Assembly (NCBI GenBank): GCA_023251275.1
Contig: JAHEZC010000006.1
Span: 1 to 15,363, forward strand
Source of the DNA: Parafilimonas sp.
GTDB lineage: Bacteria > Bacteroidota > Bacteroidia > Chitinophagales > Chitinophagaceae
Direction of reading: 5' to 3'
Length of the DNA: 15,363 nt
Below the pieces are notes generated by a model that was given only the letters and a program-made list of their open reading frames with translations, did not search any database and was not told the DNA's origin. Positions 1 through 7,865 of this stretch are shown piece after piece (positions within the stretch are counted from its first letter, which is position 1; each line of letters starts with the position of its first letter). The position numbers and the translations under genes were made by a program.

Positions 1-2
1 CG

Positions 3-1010
3 ATTTTATCTCCGGGCACAGCTTCGTTTATTTGCCCGGTGAGCAATCAAAAAGTTTCCTGGGAAGAAAAAGACGTTTTCAATCCCGCTGTTGTCGTAAG
101 AAATGACACCGTTTTCATGCTGTATCGTGCACAGGATAAGATCGGCAAGCCAGATGGTACTTCAAGAATAGGACTGGCATGGAGCATAGACGCTGTTCAT
201 TTCACCCGAATGCCTTCTCCCGTTTTGTATCCTGAAAATGATGCATACAAAAAATATGAATGGCAAGGGGGCTGCGAAGATCCCCGTATCGTGGAAGACA
301 GCAGTGGTACCTATTATATGACCTACACTTCTTTTGATGGAAAAACAGCAAGATTATTTATTGCAACATCAAAAAACCTACTGCACTGGAATAAATATGG
401 CTGCGTATTTGCAAAGGCTGCGAATGGGAAATATATGAATGCATGGAGTAAATCCGGTTCGATCATATCTGTTTATGCAAATGGTAAAATTGTTGCGACA
501 AAGATCAATGGTAAATACAGGATGTATTGGGGTGATAAATATATCTGGGCTGCCACTTCGGATAATTTAATAGACTGGGTACCGGTTGAAACCGATGAAA
601 AACAAAATTATGATTCAGTATATTCGGGTTTTGATATTTCAAAACTAAAAGTGATTGTCCCCACGCGAATAGGGAAATTTGACAATAATATTGTTGAAAG
701 CGGCCCGCCTGCAATGCTTACTGACAAAGGAATTCTGCTGATGTATAACGGACGTAATGTTCCGGCAACCGGCGATACTGCACTGGCTGAAGGCACTTAT
801 GCAGCATCACAGGTGCTGCTCGACAAAAACGATCCCGATAAAACTATTGACAGAATGAATACTTATTTCATCAGGCCCGATAAATCTTATGAAACAACAG
901 GACAGGTAAACCAGGTTTGTTTTATTGAAGGGCTTGCACAATTCAAAAATAAATGGTGGCTGTACTATGGTACTGCAGATTCGAAAATAGCAGTGGCAGT
1001 GAAAGAATGA
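3..1010 (+). CDS. GH130-type glycosidase / mannoside phosphorylase, 5' partial
   Basis: Predicted five-bladed propeller enzyme of family GH130, which hydrolyses or phosphorolyses beta-mannosides. Visible blocks include DVFNPAVVV, SRIGLAWS, GGCEDPRIV (its Asp codon is at 279-281; this ED-P-R block is the conserved acidic site of the family), ESGPPAM and a C-terminal YYGTADSKIAVAV. The frame is open leftward to the window edge and already reads ...FICPVSNQ before the GTG at 39. FxCPV belongs to the family fold, so GTG 39 is an internal Val codon and the true start, probably with an export signal, lies upstream. It stands 73 nt before galM on the same strand, so its product may feed galM/galK. 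Hydrolase versus phosphorylase, and the linkage, cannot be decided here. Confidence 0.82.
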   Translation: MLSPGTASFICPVSNQKVSWEEKDVFNPAVVVRNDTVFMLYRAQDKIGKPDGTSRIGLAWSIDAVHFTRMPSPVLYPENDAYKKYEWQGGCEDPRIVEDSSGTYYMTYTSFDGKTARLFIATSKNLLHWNKYGCVFAKAANGKYMNAWSKSGSIISVYANGKIVATKINGKYRMYWGDKYIWAATSDNLIDWVPVETDEKQNYDSVYSGFDISKLKVIVPTRIGKFDNNIVESGPPAMLTDKGILLMYNGRNVPATGDTALAEGTYAASQVLLDKNDPDKTIDRMNTYFIRPDKSYETTGQVNQVCFIEGLAQFKNKWWLYYGTADSKIAVAVKE

Positions 1011-1083
1011 TTTTGCTCAATCGTTTGTTTGTAAATAACTATAAGAAAAAAGTTTTCTTTATAAAACAAAGGCATATTGTATA

Positions 1084-2031
1084 ATGGCATTTGAAGTATC
1101 AGTCTGCAGAGAAAAAAAATCACCTGTAATTATTTTGCGTGATACAACGAATGGTTGCGAAGCGGAGATCTATTGTTTTGGAGCGTTGCTGAACAGCTTT
1201 ATCATTAATACTTCCAAAGGAAAAATAAATGTGGTAGATGGCTTTTCATCCCCGGGGGATGCTGAACAAAATATACACAAGACATTTAAAAGCGCCAAGC
1301 TAAGTCCTTTTGTCTGCAGGTTGCGGGAAGGGAAATTCAGTCATGATGGAAAGGAATACAAAATTAAAAAATTTTATCTTGACAGGCACGCTATACACGG
1401 GCTTGTCTATGATATATTGTTTGAAATAAAGGAAGCCAAAGCGGATGATAAAAATGCTGCTGTTACAATCGGGGCTGATTATGACGGAAGCGATCCGGGT
1501 TACCCATTTTCGTATCACATTACTGTTACATGGAAGTTAGAGGCAAATCATAAGCTTACGGCCATCACGACAATTGAACACAGTAATCAAGAGGCTATTC
1601 CTATTGCAGACGGGTGGCATCCCTATTTTAAAATGGATGTTCCGGTAGATGAATGCGCAATTGAATTTGACAGTGAGGTACAACTCGAATTTGATGATGA
1701 ACTGCTGCCTACCGGCAAATTGAAAAAAGACAGCCGGTTTCTTAAAAAAACATCATTGAAAAATATTGAACTGGATAACAGTTTCGTTTTGGATACTGAA
1801 ATAGAATATCCTGAATGTATTCTCACAGGAAAAGAATTACAATTGACCATTTCACCTGATAAAAGCTATCCGTACCTGCAGATATACATACCTCCGCACA
1901 GGCAGAGTATTGCGGTGGAAAATATAAGCAGCCCGCCCGATTCTTTTAATATAGATTCATGGCGGGCATTTGCAAACCCGGGTGCTAAAATGATTTTCTC
2001 AGTGACCTATCAATTACAAACATTAAACTGA
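1084..2031 (+). CDS. galM: aldose 1-epimerase (galactose mutarotase)
   Basis: Interconverts alpha and beta anomers of hexoses, supplying alpha-galactose to galactokinase. The protein has 315 residues, within the 300-350 usual for the family. Expected active-site elements are present: Arg79 in the PFVCRLREGKF block, His105 in RHAIHG, His179 in DGWHPYF (proton donor) and Glu279 in AVENISSPPDSFN (general base). No signal peptide is seen, so it is probably cytoplasmic. The stop is 2 nt before the galK ATG, a strong operon signature. The N-terminal His block is less canonical (HAIHG rather than NHLHG), which suggests the divergent bacteroidetal branch. Substrate preference beyond galactose/glucose is not visible; the galK linkage favours galactose. 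Confidence 0.88.
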   Translation: MAFEVSVCREKKSPVIILRDTTNGCEAEIYCFGALLNSFIINTSKGKINVVDGFSSPGDAEQNIHKTFKSAKLSPFVCRLREGKFSHDGKEYKIKKFYLDRHAIHGLVYDILFEIKEAKADDKNAAVTIGADYDGSDPGYPFSYHITVTWKLEANHKLTAITTIEHSNQEAIPIADGWHPYFKMDVPVDECAIEFDSEVQLEFDDELLPTGKLKKDSRFLKKTSLKNIELDNSFVLDTEIEYPECILTGKELQLTISPDKSYPYLQIYIPPHRQSIAVENISSPPDSFNIDSWRAFANPGAKMIFSVTYQLQTLN

Positions 2032-2033
2032 TT

Positions 2034-3191
2034 ATGACAGGCAGCGCCCGACAGATCATTGCGGCTTTTAAGGAGATGTTCCATACAAAACCGGCGACTT
2101 TTTTTTCGCCCGGCAGAATAAATCTTATCGGTGAGCATATTGATTACAATGACGGGTTTGTGATGCCTGCTGCTATAGATAAAGGTATCTGGTTTGCTAT
2201 TGCAGCAAATAATACAGACAGGGTTCATGTCTATAGCGCAGATGAAAAGGAGCATCTTGATATCTCATTGCAGGAAATTAAAAAGGCAGATGGCTGGAAA
2301 AATTATATTCTGGGTATAATATATGAGCTGCAGCAGCGAAATGCAGACATTCATGGCTTTGATGCAGTGTTTGGCGGAAATCTTCCGATAGGTGCAGGCC
2401 TGTCTTCTTCTGCTGCAGTCGAGTGCGGATTAGGCTTTGCATTGAATGCTGTTTTCGGACTCGATATATTACGGATTGATATTGCACTGGCAGGCCAGAA
2501 AGCAGAACACAATTTTCCGGGGGTTAAATGCGGCATCATGGATCAGTTTGCCAATATGATGGGGAAAAAGGATCATGTGCTGCTTCTCGATTGTGATTCG
2601 CTGGAATATGAATTGCTGCCATTGAAATTAACGGATCATTCAATCATTCTCATTAACTCAAAAGTGCATCATGCACTCACTGGAGGCGGGTATAACGAGC
2701 GGAGGCAGCAATGCGAAGAGGGCCTGCATTTGCTCCAAAAAAAATACCCTTCTGCGAAAACATTTCGCGACATTACTCCGGAACAGGTTCTTGCTGTGAA
2801 AGAAAATATTCCCATTGATGTGTACAACAGATGCCTGTATGCAACACAGGAAATTCAACGCACACAACTGGCTGCACAACTGTTGAAACAAAATAAATTG
2901 AAAGAATTCGGTGATCTTATGTTTGCCACTCATGAAGGGCTGAGTAAATTGTATGATGTAAGCTGTGAAGAACTGGATTTTTTGGTGGATGAAGCAAAAC
3001 GTTTTAAAGAAGTTATCGGCGCAAGGCTGATGGGTGGAGGCTTCGGTGGTTGTACGATCAATATCATAGAAAATAATTTGCTGGAAAAAATAACCTCATC
3101 CATCACAGAAAATTATAAAACAAAATTCGGGATTGACGCAGAAATATATTTAATGCACCTCGAAGACGGAACACATGAGATCTGTGGATAA
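2034..3191 (+). CDS. galK: galactokinase
   Basis: Phosphorylates alpha-D-galactose to galactose-1-phosphate with ATP, the first committed Leloir step. It is a GHMP kinase of 385 residues, normal length. The galactokinase signature PGRINLIGEHIDYNDG is at residues 26-41, with sugar-binding Glu34, His35 and Asp37. The GHMP ATP loop LPIGAGLSSSAAVE is at 117-130, the catalytic Asp170 sits in GIMDQFANMMG, a sugar-contacting Tyr220 in GGGYNERR, and motif 3 GARLMGGGFGGC at 329-340. It follows galM by 2 nt, indicating co-transcription and probable translational coupling. No galT or galE is in the window, so the later pathway steps must be encoded elsewhere. All key residues are intact. Confidence 0.96.
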   Translation: MTGSARQIIAAFKEMFHTKPATFFSPGRINLIGEHIDYNDGFVMPAAIDKGIWFAIAANNTDRVHVYSADEKEHLDISLQEIKKADGWKNYILGIIYELQQRNADIHGFDAVFGGNLPIGAGLSSSAAVECGLGFALNAVFGLDILRIDIALAGQKAEHNFPGVKCGIMDQFANMMGKKDHVLLLDCDSLEYELLPLKLTDHSIILINSKVHHALTGGGYNERRQQCEEGLHLLQKKYPSAKTFRDITPEQVLAVKENIPIDVYNRCLYATQEIQRTQLAAQLLKQNKLKEFGDLMFATHEGLSKLYDVSCEELDFLVDEAKRFKEVIGARLMGGGFGGCTINIIENNLLEKITSSITENYKTKFGIDAEIYLMHLEDGTHEICG

Positions 3192-3199
3192 AGTTTCCT

Positions 3200-3218
3200 G
3201 AAAACAGCAGGTGTTTTC
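3200..3218. terminator. possible bidirectional hairpin between galK and the minus-strand operon
   Basis: A perfect 7-bp inverted repeat (GAAAACA / TGTTTTC) with a 5-nt GCAGG loop fills the 35-nt gap between two converging genes. No T-tract follows on either strand, so it may slow polymerase or stabilise 3' ends rather than act as a classic intrinsic terminator. Confidence 0.35.
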
Positions 3219-3226
3219 ACTATCAA

Positions 3227-3508
3227 TCAGAGGAATATTGCGCCACCGCCGCAACTGATCCCGCTCAACAGCAATAATGCTGCACCGCTCAGCAGAAATC
3301 CATTTCTCCACTCAGGAGTATTCGTAAAGATGAATATAAATCCAAGAAACAGGTTGATCAACGCACCGCCGAGACAAAGTATTCCGAATAGAAAAGCGAA
3401 CTCACCGGCAAAATCTCCACCATCAGCAATATTGATGAGAAGTGAAATAATGAATGCCAAAACAATATTAATCAAAATGATTTTGTAAGAAAGTTTCAGG
3501 TTACGCAT
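3227..3508 (-). CDS. small three-helix membrane protein, last gene of the rSAM/Lgt-like operon
   Basis: No recognised family. It has 93 residues: a short basic N-terminus (MRNLKLSYK), then three hydrophobic stretches at about 8-27, 36-60 and 69-92, separated by a DGGDFAGEF acidic loop and an NTPEWRNG turn. It resembles the gene just upstream in length, helix spacing and the acidic loop followed by FG, so the two look like diverged tandem paralogues. It starts 19 nt after that gene ends and is convergent with galK. The position implies a membrane function linked to the radical SAM and Lgt-like proteins, but no catalytic motif is visible. It could also be a passenger gene. Confidence 0.72.
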   Translation of the reverse strand: MRNLKLSYKIILINIVLAFIISLLINIADGGDFAGEFAFLFGILCLGGALINLFLGFIFIFTNTPEWRNGFLLSGAALLLLSGISCGGGAIFL

Positions 3509-3527
3509 GTGATAACAAATTTTAGGA

Positions 3528-3800
3528 TTACATCATTCTTAATTTTAGCGGGTAAAGCGTGCAAACACCGGCGCCGATCAGCAGCATAATTCCTGCTGCG
3601 GCAAGAATGCTTAACCCTGTTTCCTTTTGCCGTGCCAGCAGCATAAAGCACCCAACTAATATTCCCAACACTGCTAAAACCAAATTCATTGCTCCAAAGC
3701 CGGTCATAAAATCATGATCGAATGTTCCCTCATTGAAAATGATCGCAACAATAAAGGAAAAGATCAATTGTGCAATTAAAATCAAAAGTATTCTCTTCAT
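3528..3800 (-). CDS. small three-helix membrane protein, translationally coupled to the rSAM gene
   Basis: No recognised family. It has 90 residues with hydrophobic segments at about 2-22, 37-57 and 63-83, joined by an NEGTFDHDF acidic loop and a basic RQKETG loop. Its ATG overlaps the TGA of the radical SAM gene by 4 nt (ATGA), the typical layout for coupled translation and a strong hint that the products act together. The next gene downstream encodes a protein of the same size and topology, so this is probably one half of a tandem duplication. Possible roles are a partner subunit, a lipid-presenting scaffold or an assembly factor, none supported by a motif. Confidence 0.74.
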   Translation of the reverse strand: MKRILLILIAQLIFSFIVAIIFNEGTFDHDFMTGFGAMNLVLAVLGILVGCFMLLARQKETGLSILAAAGIMLLIGAGVCTLYPLKLRMM

Positions 3801-5203
3801 AACAAAATATTTTCTTTTTCTCTCTGCAGTTCCTTCACATGATTTTCTTTCTCATCCCTGTAAAATAAATTCATTGTTTCAAACGGGATGATGCGGCCAT
3901 CCTTGTGCACAATATGCACACAGCTTTTCTTGATGGCACGCACGTCAAAATCATACGCATCAATAAAACGCATGATGATGATGCGGAATAAATTATCATA
4001 GTTCAATCCCGGTGCATGTATTTCCGGCAAACAGCAAAGCAGTTGCTTAAAGTTTTCTTCCACCCTGTCCACAGAAATACCTGTACTGAATATTTTCAGC
4101 AGATGTGCGTGCAACTCAGCATCCTGTTCATACACAATTGTATTGCGGCTGTTATTGAGCAGGTGTGCCGGATCAATATACCGCGTCATTGGAAACACTT
4201 GCCCGGCAAGCTTCAGCGCATAACCCATTACCAATGCATCGGGATTGCAGGGAACCGGGATTAAATCATTTTCGTCGAACACCTTTGTTTGATCCAGTAT
4301 TTTTTGCCGAACATCTGTCATCGTGATACGGTCTGTGGCGGGATTAAAATTTTCCGTTCTTCCTGCAATTTGCGTAGGTTGAAAGGTTACACCCCGCACA
4401 CATTTTTGCTGCAATGCAAAATCTATGATCTTACCAATCTCATCATCATTCAGACCTTTTTGCAGTGTTACTACAAGCGTAGTTGATAAATTCAATTCAT
4501 TCAAATGTTCCAGCGCTTTGATTCTTATATCCGTAAGATCCTTGCCACGTAATTGTTTCAGCACTTCAGGTCTGAATGAATCGAACTGCAGGTAAATTTC
4601 AAAGTCAGGCATGTATGACGCGAGTCTTTCGGCAAATTCAAAATCTTTTGCAATGCGTATTCCGTTTGTATTCACCATTAAATGACGGATAGGTTTTTTC
4701 TTCGCCTTATCGAGTATTTCAAAAAAATGAGGGTGTATGGTAGGTTCTCCGCCGCTTATCTGCACTACATCAGGACTTCCTTCATTTGCAACAATGATCT
4801 CGAGCATTCTTTCCACTTCCTCCAAAGTTCTATGTCTGCCGTAGTGAGGTGAGCTCATCGCATAACAGGTAGGGCAGGTAAGATTACAACGATCTGTTAT
4901 TTCAATAATAGTTAAGCAACTGTGCTGCTCATGGTCGGTACACAGCCCGCAATCATAAGGACAGCCGTAATGACTTTTTGTATTGAATTTCAGCGGTACT
5001 TCTGATGGCTTATTATAATTCCGTATGTTTTTATAATATTCAACGTCAGTTGCGATGAGCACTTTGCTGAAGCCATGCTCTGAACAATTCTTCAGCATAA
5101 AAACATGATTATTTTCAAAGACAATTTTTGCATCAACCCTTCTCAGGCATTCCGGACAGAGGCTAAGTGTAAAATCGTAATAAGTATAAGGACGTTCAGG
5201 CAT
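3797..5203 (-). CDS. multi-cluster radical SAM protein, MJ0619/Tes (tetraether lipid synthase) type
   Basis: 468 residues. The N-terminus carries CPEC (Cys16/Cys19) plus Cys40 and His43, matching a rubredoxin-like or zinc-ribbon site. Next is CPYDCGLC (Cys81/85/88), with Cys96, as an auxiliary cluster site. The radical SAM motif CNLTCPTC (Cys106/110/113) follows, then GGEP at 151-154 for SAM binding. Cys268, Cys319, Cys390/391 and Cys428 are spare ligands. The C-terminal block HKDGRIIPFETMNLFYR resembles the ending of this family. In archaea, MJ0619-type enzymes join lipid tails through C-C bonds to form tetraether lipids; earlier annotation called them pterin methyltransferases. The gene follows the Lgt-like gene by 63 nt and overlaps the next gene by 4 nt. 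Substrate is unknown; membrane-lipid coupling is inference from family and neighbours. Confidence 0.85.
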   Translation of the reverse strand: MPERPYTYYDFTLSLCPECLRRVDAKIVFENNHVFMLKNCSEHGFSKVLIATDVEYYKNIRNYNKPSEVPLKFNTKSHYGCPYDCGLCTDHEQHSCLTIIEITDRCNLTCPTCYAMSSPHYGRHRTLEEVERMLEIIVANEGSPDVVQISGGEPTIHPHFFEILDKAKKKPIRHLMVNTNGIRIAKDFEFAERLASYMPDFEIYLQFDSFRPEVLKQLRGKDLTDIRIKALEHLNELNLSTTLVVTLQKGLNDDEIGKIIDFALQQKCVRGVTFQPTQIAGRTENFNPATDRITMTDVRQKILDQTKVFDENDLIPVPCNPDALVMGYALKLAGQVFPMTRYIDPAHLLNNSRNTIVYEQDAELHAHLLKIFSTGISVDRVEENFKQLLCCLPEIHAPGLNYDNLFRIIIMRFIDAYDFDVRAIKKSCVHIVHKDGRIIPFETMNLFYRDEKENHVKELQREKENILL

Positions 5204-5208
5204 AAGAC

Positions 5209-5234
5209 AGTTTGTGGTTTGTAGTTTGTGGTTT
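5209..5234. repeat. short direct repeat in the leader of the radical SAM gene
   Basis: The 12-mer AGTTTGTGGTTT occurs at 5209-5220 and again at 5223-5234, a 14-bp period, directly upstream of the minus-strand ATG at 5203. Similar TTTGTGGTTTGTAG-type strings are simple low-complexity spacers. A regulatory role is possible but unsupported. Confidence 0.5.
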
Positions 5235-5266
5235 TGGGTTCCTGCTGCAAATAATTAAACATTGCT

Positions 5267-6049
5267 TTACCCAACATTTATTTCTCTCAAATCTAACGTG
5301 TATTTTTTTAATAATAGTTTTGGTTGCATTATAAATCGGGCATACCATATCAGTCCCGCAAGACACGTTAGCTGAATTGTTGATAATCCAATATTGAAAG
5401 TATAATGTGGTTTTATGAAATCAAGTATGAAACGAAACAAACAATAGTTGATCATAAATAGTTTGAATTTTGCCCCGTTTACCAATGTAAGTTTTTTTTC
5501 CAGCCACACGATCAATAACCATAGCAAAATCAAAAAAATAATTTCATACAGTGCGACCGGATGACGCATTTCGACATCACCTAAACGCATTCCCCATGGC
5601 AACTTTGTTGGCAGTCCATAAGTTTCTTCATACACACCCATGCTGAAACAACCAATCCGCCCAATGATAAGCGCCAGCATCATGGGATAAGTAAATAAGT
5701 CTCCTGAAGCATTTTTTTCACGAATAATTTTTTTTACCAGTTCCACACCCATAAGGCCGCCAAGAAATCCGCCAACTACAGTTTTATTCGAATAAAAATA
5801 GTAAAGTGTATTTTCTGCATGAAGCATCGCAGGAGGATTTTCAAGCCCTCCGATCAGGCGGCTCCCGACTAATGCGCCGAATATAGCACCGATAATTATC
5901 CACACCCTGTTCTGTGATGCTATAATATCATGCTGCCTGCTGCGCAGGTACAAAAAATACCTGAAGCCTGCAAAAAAAGCAACCAGCTCCAAAACGCTGT
6001 GCAACAAAACAGCAACACCAAAAATATTTATATGGACAGGATAATGCAA
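5267..6049 (-). CDS. Lgt-like integral membrane protein with altered active site
   Basis: Homologue of prolipoprotein diacylglyceryl transferase (Lgt), 260 residues with about six to seven hydrophobic segments. Recognisable Lgt blocks are VVGGFLGG (91-98), GRIGC...ETYG (130-145), RHPVALYE (162-169) and NYCLFRFILDF (201-211). The Lgt residues Arg143, Gly154, Tyr235 and Arg239 (E. coli numbering) appear kept as Arg131, Gly145, Tyr202 and Arg206. However, the HGG histidine (His103) is Val92, Asn146 is Cys134 and Glu243 is Asp210, so ordinary lipoprotein diacylglycerylation is doubtful. The start is TTG at 6049: no in-frame ATG lies between it and the TAA at 6086-6088, and the next Met is about residue 75, inside the fold. 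It leads the operon with the radical SAM gene. It may handle phospholipid or diacylglycerol for that enzyme (inference). Confidence 0.8.
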   Translation of the reverse strand: MHYPVHINIFGVAVLLHSVLELVAFFAGFRYFLYLRSRQHDIIASQNRVWIIIGAIFGALVGSRLIGGLENPPAMLHAENTLYYFYSNKTVVGGFLGGLMGVELVKKIIREKNASGDLFTYPMMLALIIGRIGCFSMGVYEETYGLPTKLPWGMRLGDVEMRHPVALYEIIFLILLWLLIVWLEKKLTLVNGAKFKLFMINYCLFRFILDFIKPHYTFNIGLSTIQLTCLAGLIWYARFIMQPKLLLKKYTLDLREINVG

Positions 6050-6252
6050 AACAATGATAAGTTTAAAAAATATTGAATGTTCAAGTTAAATGTTTTTTTA
6101 TGAACTGAAAACTGAAATCATGCATTGCTTCAGTTGAATAAAATACCAGGCTGAAGATTTAATCAAAAAAGATATTTGGCAACGCATAAAAAATGAATGA
6201 TTGAATGAATATTTATATCTTACATTCTTCCTTTTAATTCAAAAAAATATAT

Positions 6253-6960
6253 ATGGTTACTTACAACGAGCTTGCAAAAATGATTGACCACTCATTGCTG
6301 CATCCAACCTTTACAGATCAACAGGTCATTGATGGTTGCAAACTTGCGCAAGCTTATGATGTCGCTTCTGTATGTGTGAGGCCCTCTGATGTGAAAGCTG
6401 CAGCCGCGATATTAAAAGACAGCGATGTATTGGTATCAACCGTTATCGGCTTCCCGCATGGTACGACAACCACACTTGCAAAAATTGCGGAAGCCCAGGA
6501 AGCAATTGATAACGGGTCTGCGGAACTGGATGTAGTATTAAATATCGGAAAAATGAAAAGCGGTGACTATGATTATGTAAAAAAAGATTTAGCCGCTGTC
6601 ATTGCTGTTGCTCATGCACAAAACGTCAAGGTGAAAGTGATCTTTGAAAATTGTTATCTTACAAAAGAAGAAATAAAACAGGCATGCCTTATATGCAATG
6701 ATATCAAGGCGGACTGGGTGAAAACATCCACAGGTTATGGTACAAGTGGCGCTGCGGATGAAGATTTAAAAATCATGCGTGAATATGCTTCGCCTCATAT
6801 ACAGGTGAAGGCTGCAGGTGGCATTCGTACATTGGAACGTGCCATCGAGGTGCGTAATCTCGGATGCACACGAATAGGTGCAACTGCTACAGCAGCAATA
6901 TTGGAAGCATTCAAAAATCCATCAATTGCTGCAGAAAAAGAGAATAGCACCGGGTATTGA
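6253..6960 (+). CDS. deoC: deoxyribose-phosphate aldolase
   Basis: Cleaves 2-deoxyribose-5-phosphate to glyceraldehyde-3-phosphate and acetaldehyde during deoxynucleoside catabolism; a cytoplasmic class I TIM-barrel aldolase. It has 235 residues, within the 215-260 range. Key residues are present: Asp93 in ELDVVLNIG, the Schiff-base Lys157 in WVKTSTGYG, and the partner Lys186 in VKAAGGIRT. The ATG at 6253 follows an A/T-rich leader typical of Bacteroidota, without a Shine-Dalgarno box. It is divergent from the Lgt-like gene (203-nt intergenic region) and convergent with the lipoprotein gene at 7009. No other deo genes are nearby, so it appears to be a single-gene unit. Confidence 0.96.
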   Translation: MVTYNELAKMIDHSLLHPTFTDQQVIDGCKLAQAYDVASVCVRPSDVKAAAAILKDSDVLVSTVIGFPHGTTTTLAKIAEAQEAIDNGSAELDVVLNIGKMKSGDYDYVKKDLAAVIAVAHAQNVKVKVIFENCYLTKEEIKQACLICNDIKADWVKTSTGYGTSGAADEDLKIMREYASPHIQVKAAGGIRTLERAIEVRNLGCTRIGATATAAILEAFKNPSIAAEKENSTGY

Positions 6961-7008
6961 AATATCAAATAAATTTTATCAATTCATGTATTGAAGAGAT
7001 CTGTAATT

Positions 7009-7602
7009 TCAATGAGTGAGCTTCTGCAGTTTTTCAATAGTTGCTCTTATTTCACCAATATTGTAAAAGCGATATACTTCCGGTTCTTTATCACCTTCTT
7101 TTGCAATTGACGTCATTTGATGAAAAGGTCCAACAACGAAAGCATCGGTGTTGTCAGAAATCTTTGCCGCAGAATTTGGTGGCAAAAAGAAGTTACGGTT
7201 AGCTGCGCTTACATTTTTATTTTGTATCAATTGCTGCAATGAATCAATATCGCGTTTCAGTTCTTCCTGTGTGATCATGCGGTTGGCTTCCTCAGGCGTG
7301 CTGTATTTCTGGTAACTGCCAACAATAGTATCATTTTTTGCATTCAGCACATAGTATCCATTTTCGGGAATATCAATCGTGCCTTCACCAGCCTGTGATT
7401 TTATATGAAGGCTTATCTTATCAGATGTGTTGAATGCTATGGTTTGTTCTTCATGGTTATTGCCCTGGCTTGTTGCCGTAATTGTTTTTGCATCTTTGTC
7501 AATAGTGGCTATACCTCTTGACATAACAAGAATTTTTTTCTCATTGCTTGAACATGAAGCCAAAAAGAAAATCACAAAAAAAAGAAACGTACAATTTTTC
7601 AT
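7009..7602 (-). CDS. hypothetical lipoprotein
   Basis: No family recognised. 197 residues beginning with a short hydrophobic signal ending in the lipobox FLASC, so Cys17 should be lipidated, followed by SSNEKK. The mature part is polar and beta-rich at first (SRGIATIDKDAKTITATS, then an EGTIDIPENGYYVL block). A predicted helix follows at about 107-125 (MITQEELKRDIDSLQQL), and the C-terminus holds a PFHQMTSI...PEVYRFYNIGEIRATIEKL block. The GYYVL/VGSYQKYSTPEEA segment suggests a small ligand- or envelope-stress-type beta domain, but I cannot name it. It is convergent with deoC (48-nt gap) and follows the cyclase gene on the same strand after 263 nt, so it probably has its own promoter. Confidence 0.78.
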   Translation of the reverse strand: MKNCTFLFFVIFFLASCSSNEKKILVMSRGIATIDKDAKTITATSQGNNHEEQTIAFNTSDKISLHIKSQAGEGTIDIPENGYYVLNAKNDTIVGSYQKYSTPEEANRMITQEELKRDIDSLQQLIQNKNVSAANRNFFLPPNSAAKISDNTDAFVVGPFHQMTSIAKEGDKEPEVYRFYNIGEIRATIEKLQKLTH

Positions 7603-7865
7603 TATTGCAAAATTTTTTATCTCCGCTTCAGCGAATTTCGTTTTAAATTAAAGAAAATAATACACTGCTGTTCTCTGCACTTTTATAATCGGTTTTGAAT
7701 ATTTTATTTTGTATTTCGCTGCATGCACCCTAACCCCGCAATTAACATACAAAATTTATTGCAATACAGCCTTCCCTACTGAACTATCAGATCCACACAG
7801 AAATTAAGATTCAATTTTTTTACAATATTAATCCAAAATGATGGCTTCACCGCGGGCTGAAATAA

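Noticed and set aside
39..41. GTG as the start of the first gene
   Set aside because: The frame is open to the left edge and already encodes the family-like FICPV segment, so the GTG is an internal codon.
1043..1059. Perfect palindrome AAGAAAA / TTTTCTT between the glycosidase gene and galM
   Set aside because: An all-A/T stem except one pair, without a U-tract of use as terminator; probably chance in an AT-rich spacer.
6961..7008. Terminator between deoC and the lipoprotein gene
   Set aside because: A loose ATTGAA / TTTCAAT pairing is present nearby, but the stem is short, the loop is large and there is no T-tract.
7603..7865. Small gene or RNA in the 263-nt gap between the cyclase gene and the lipoprotein gene
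   Set aside because: AT-rich sequence with no convincing open frame, hairpin or promoter box that I could support.
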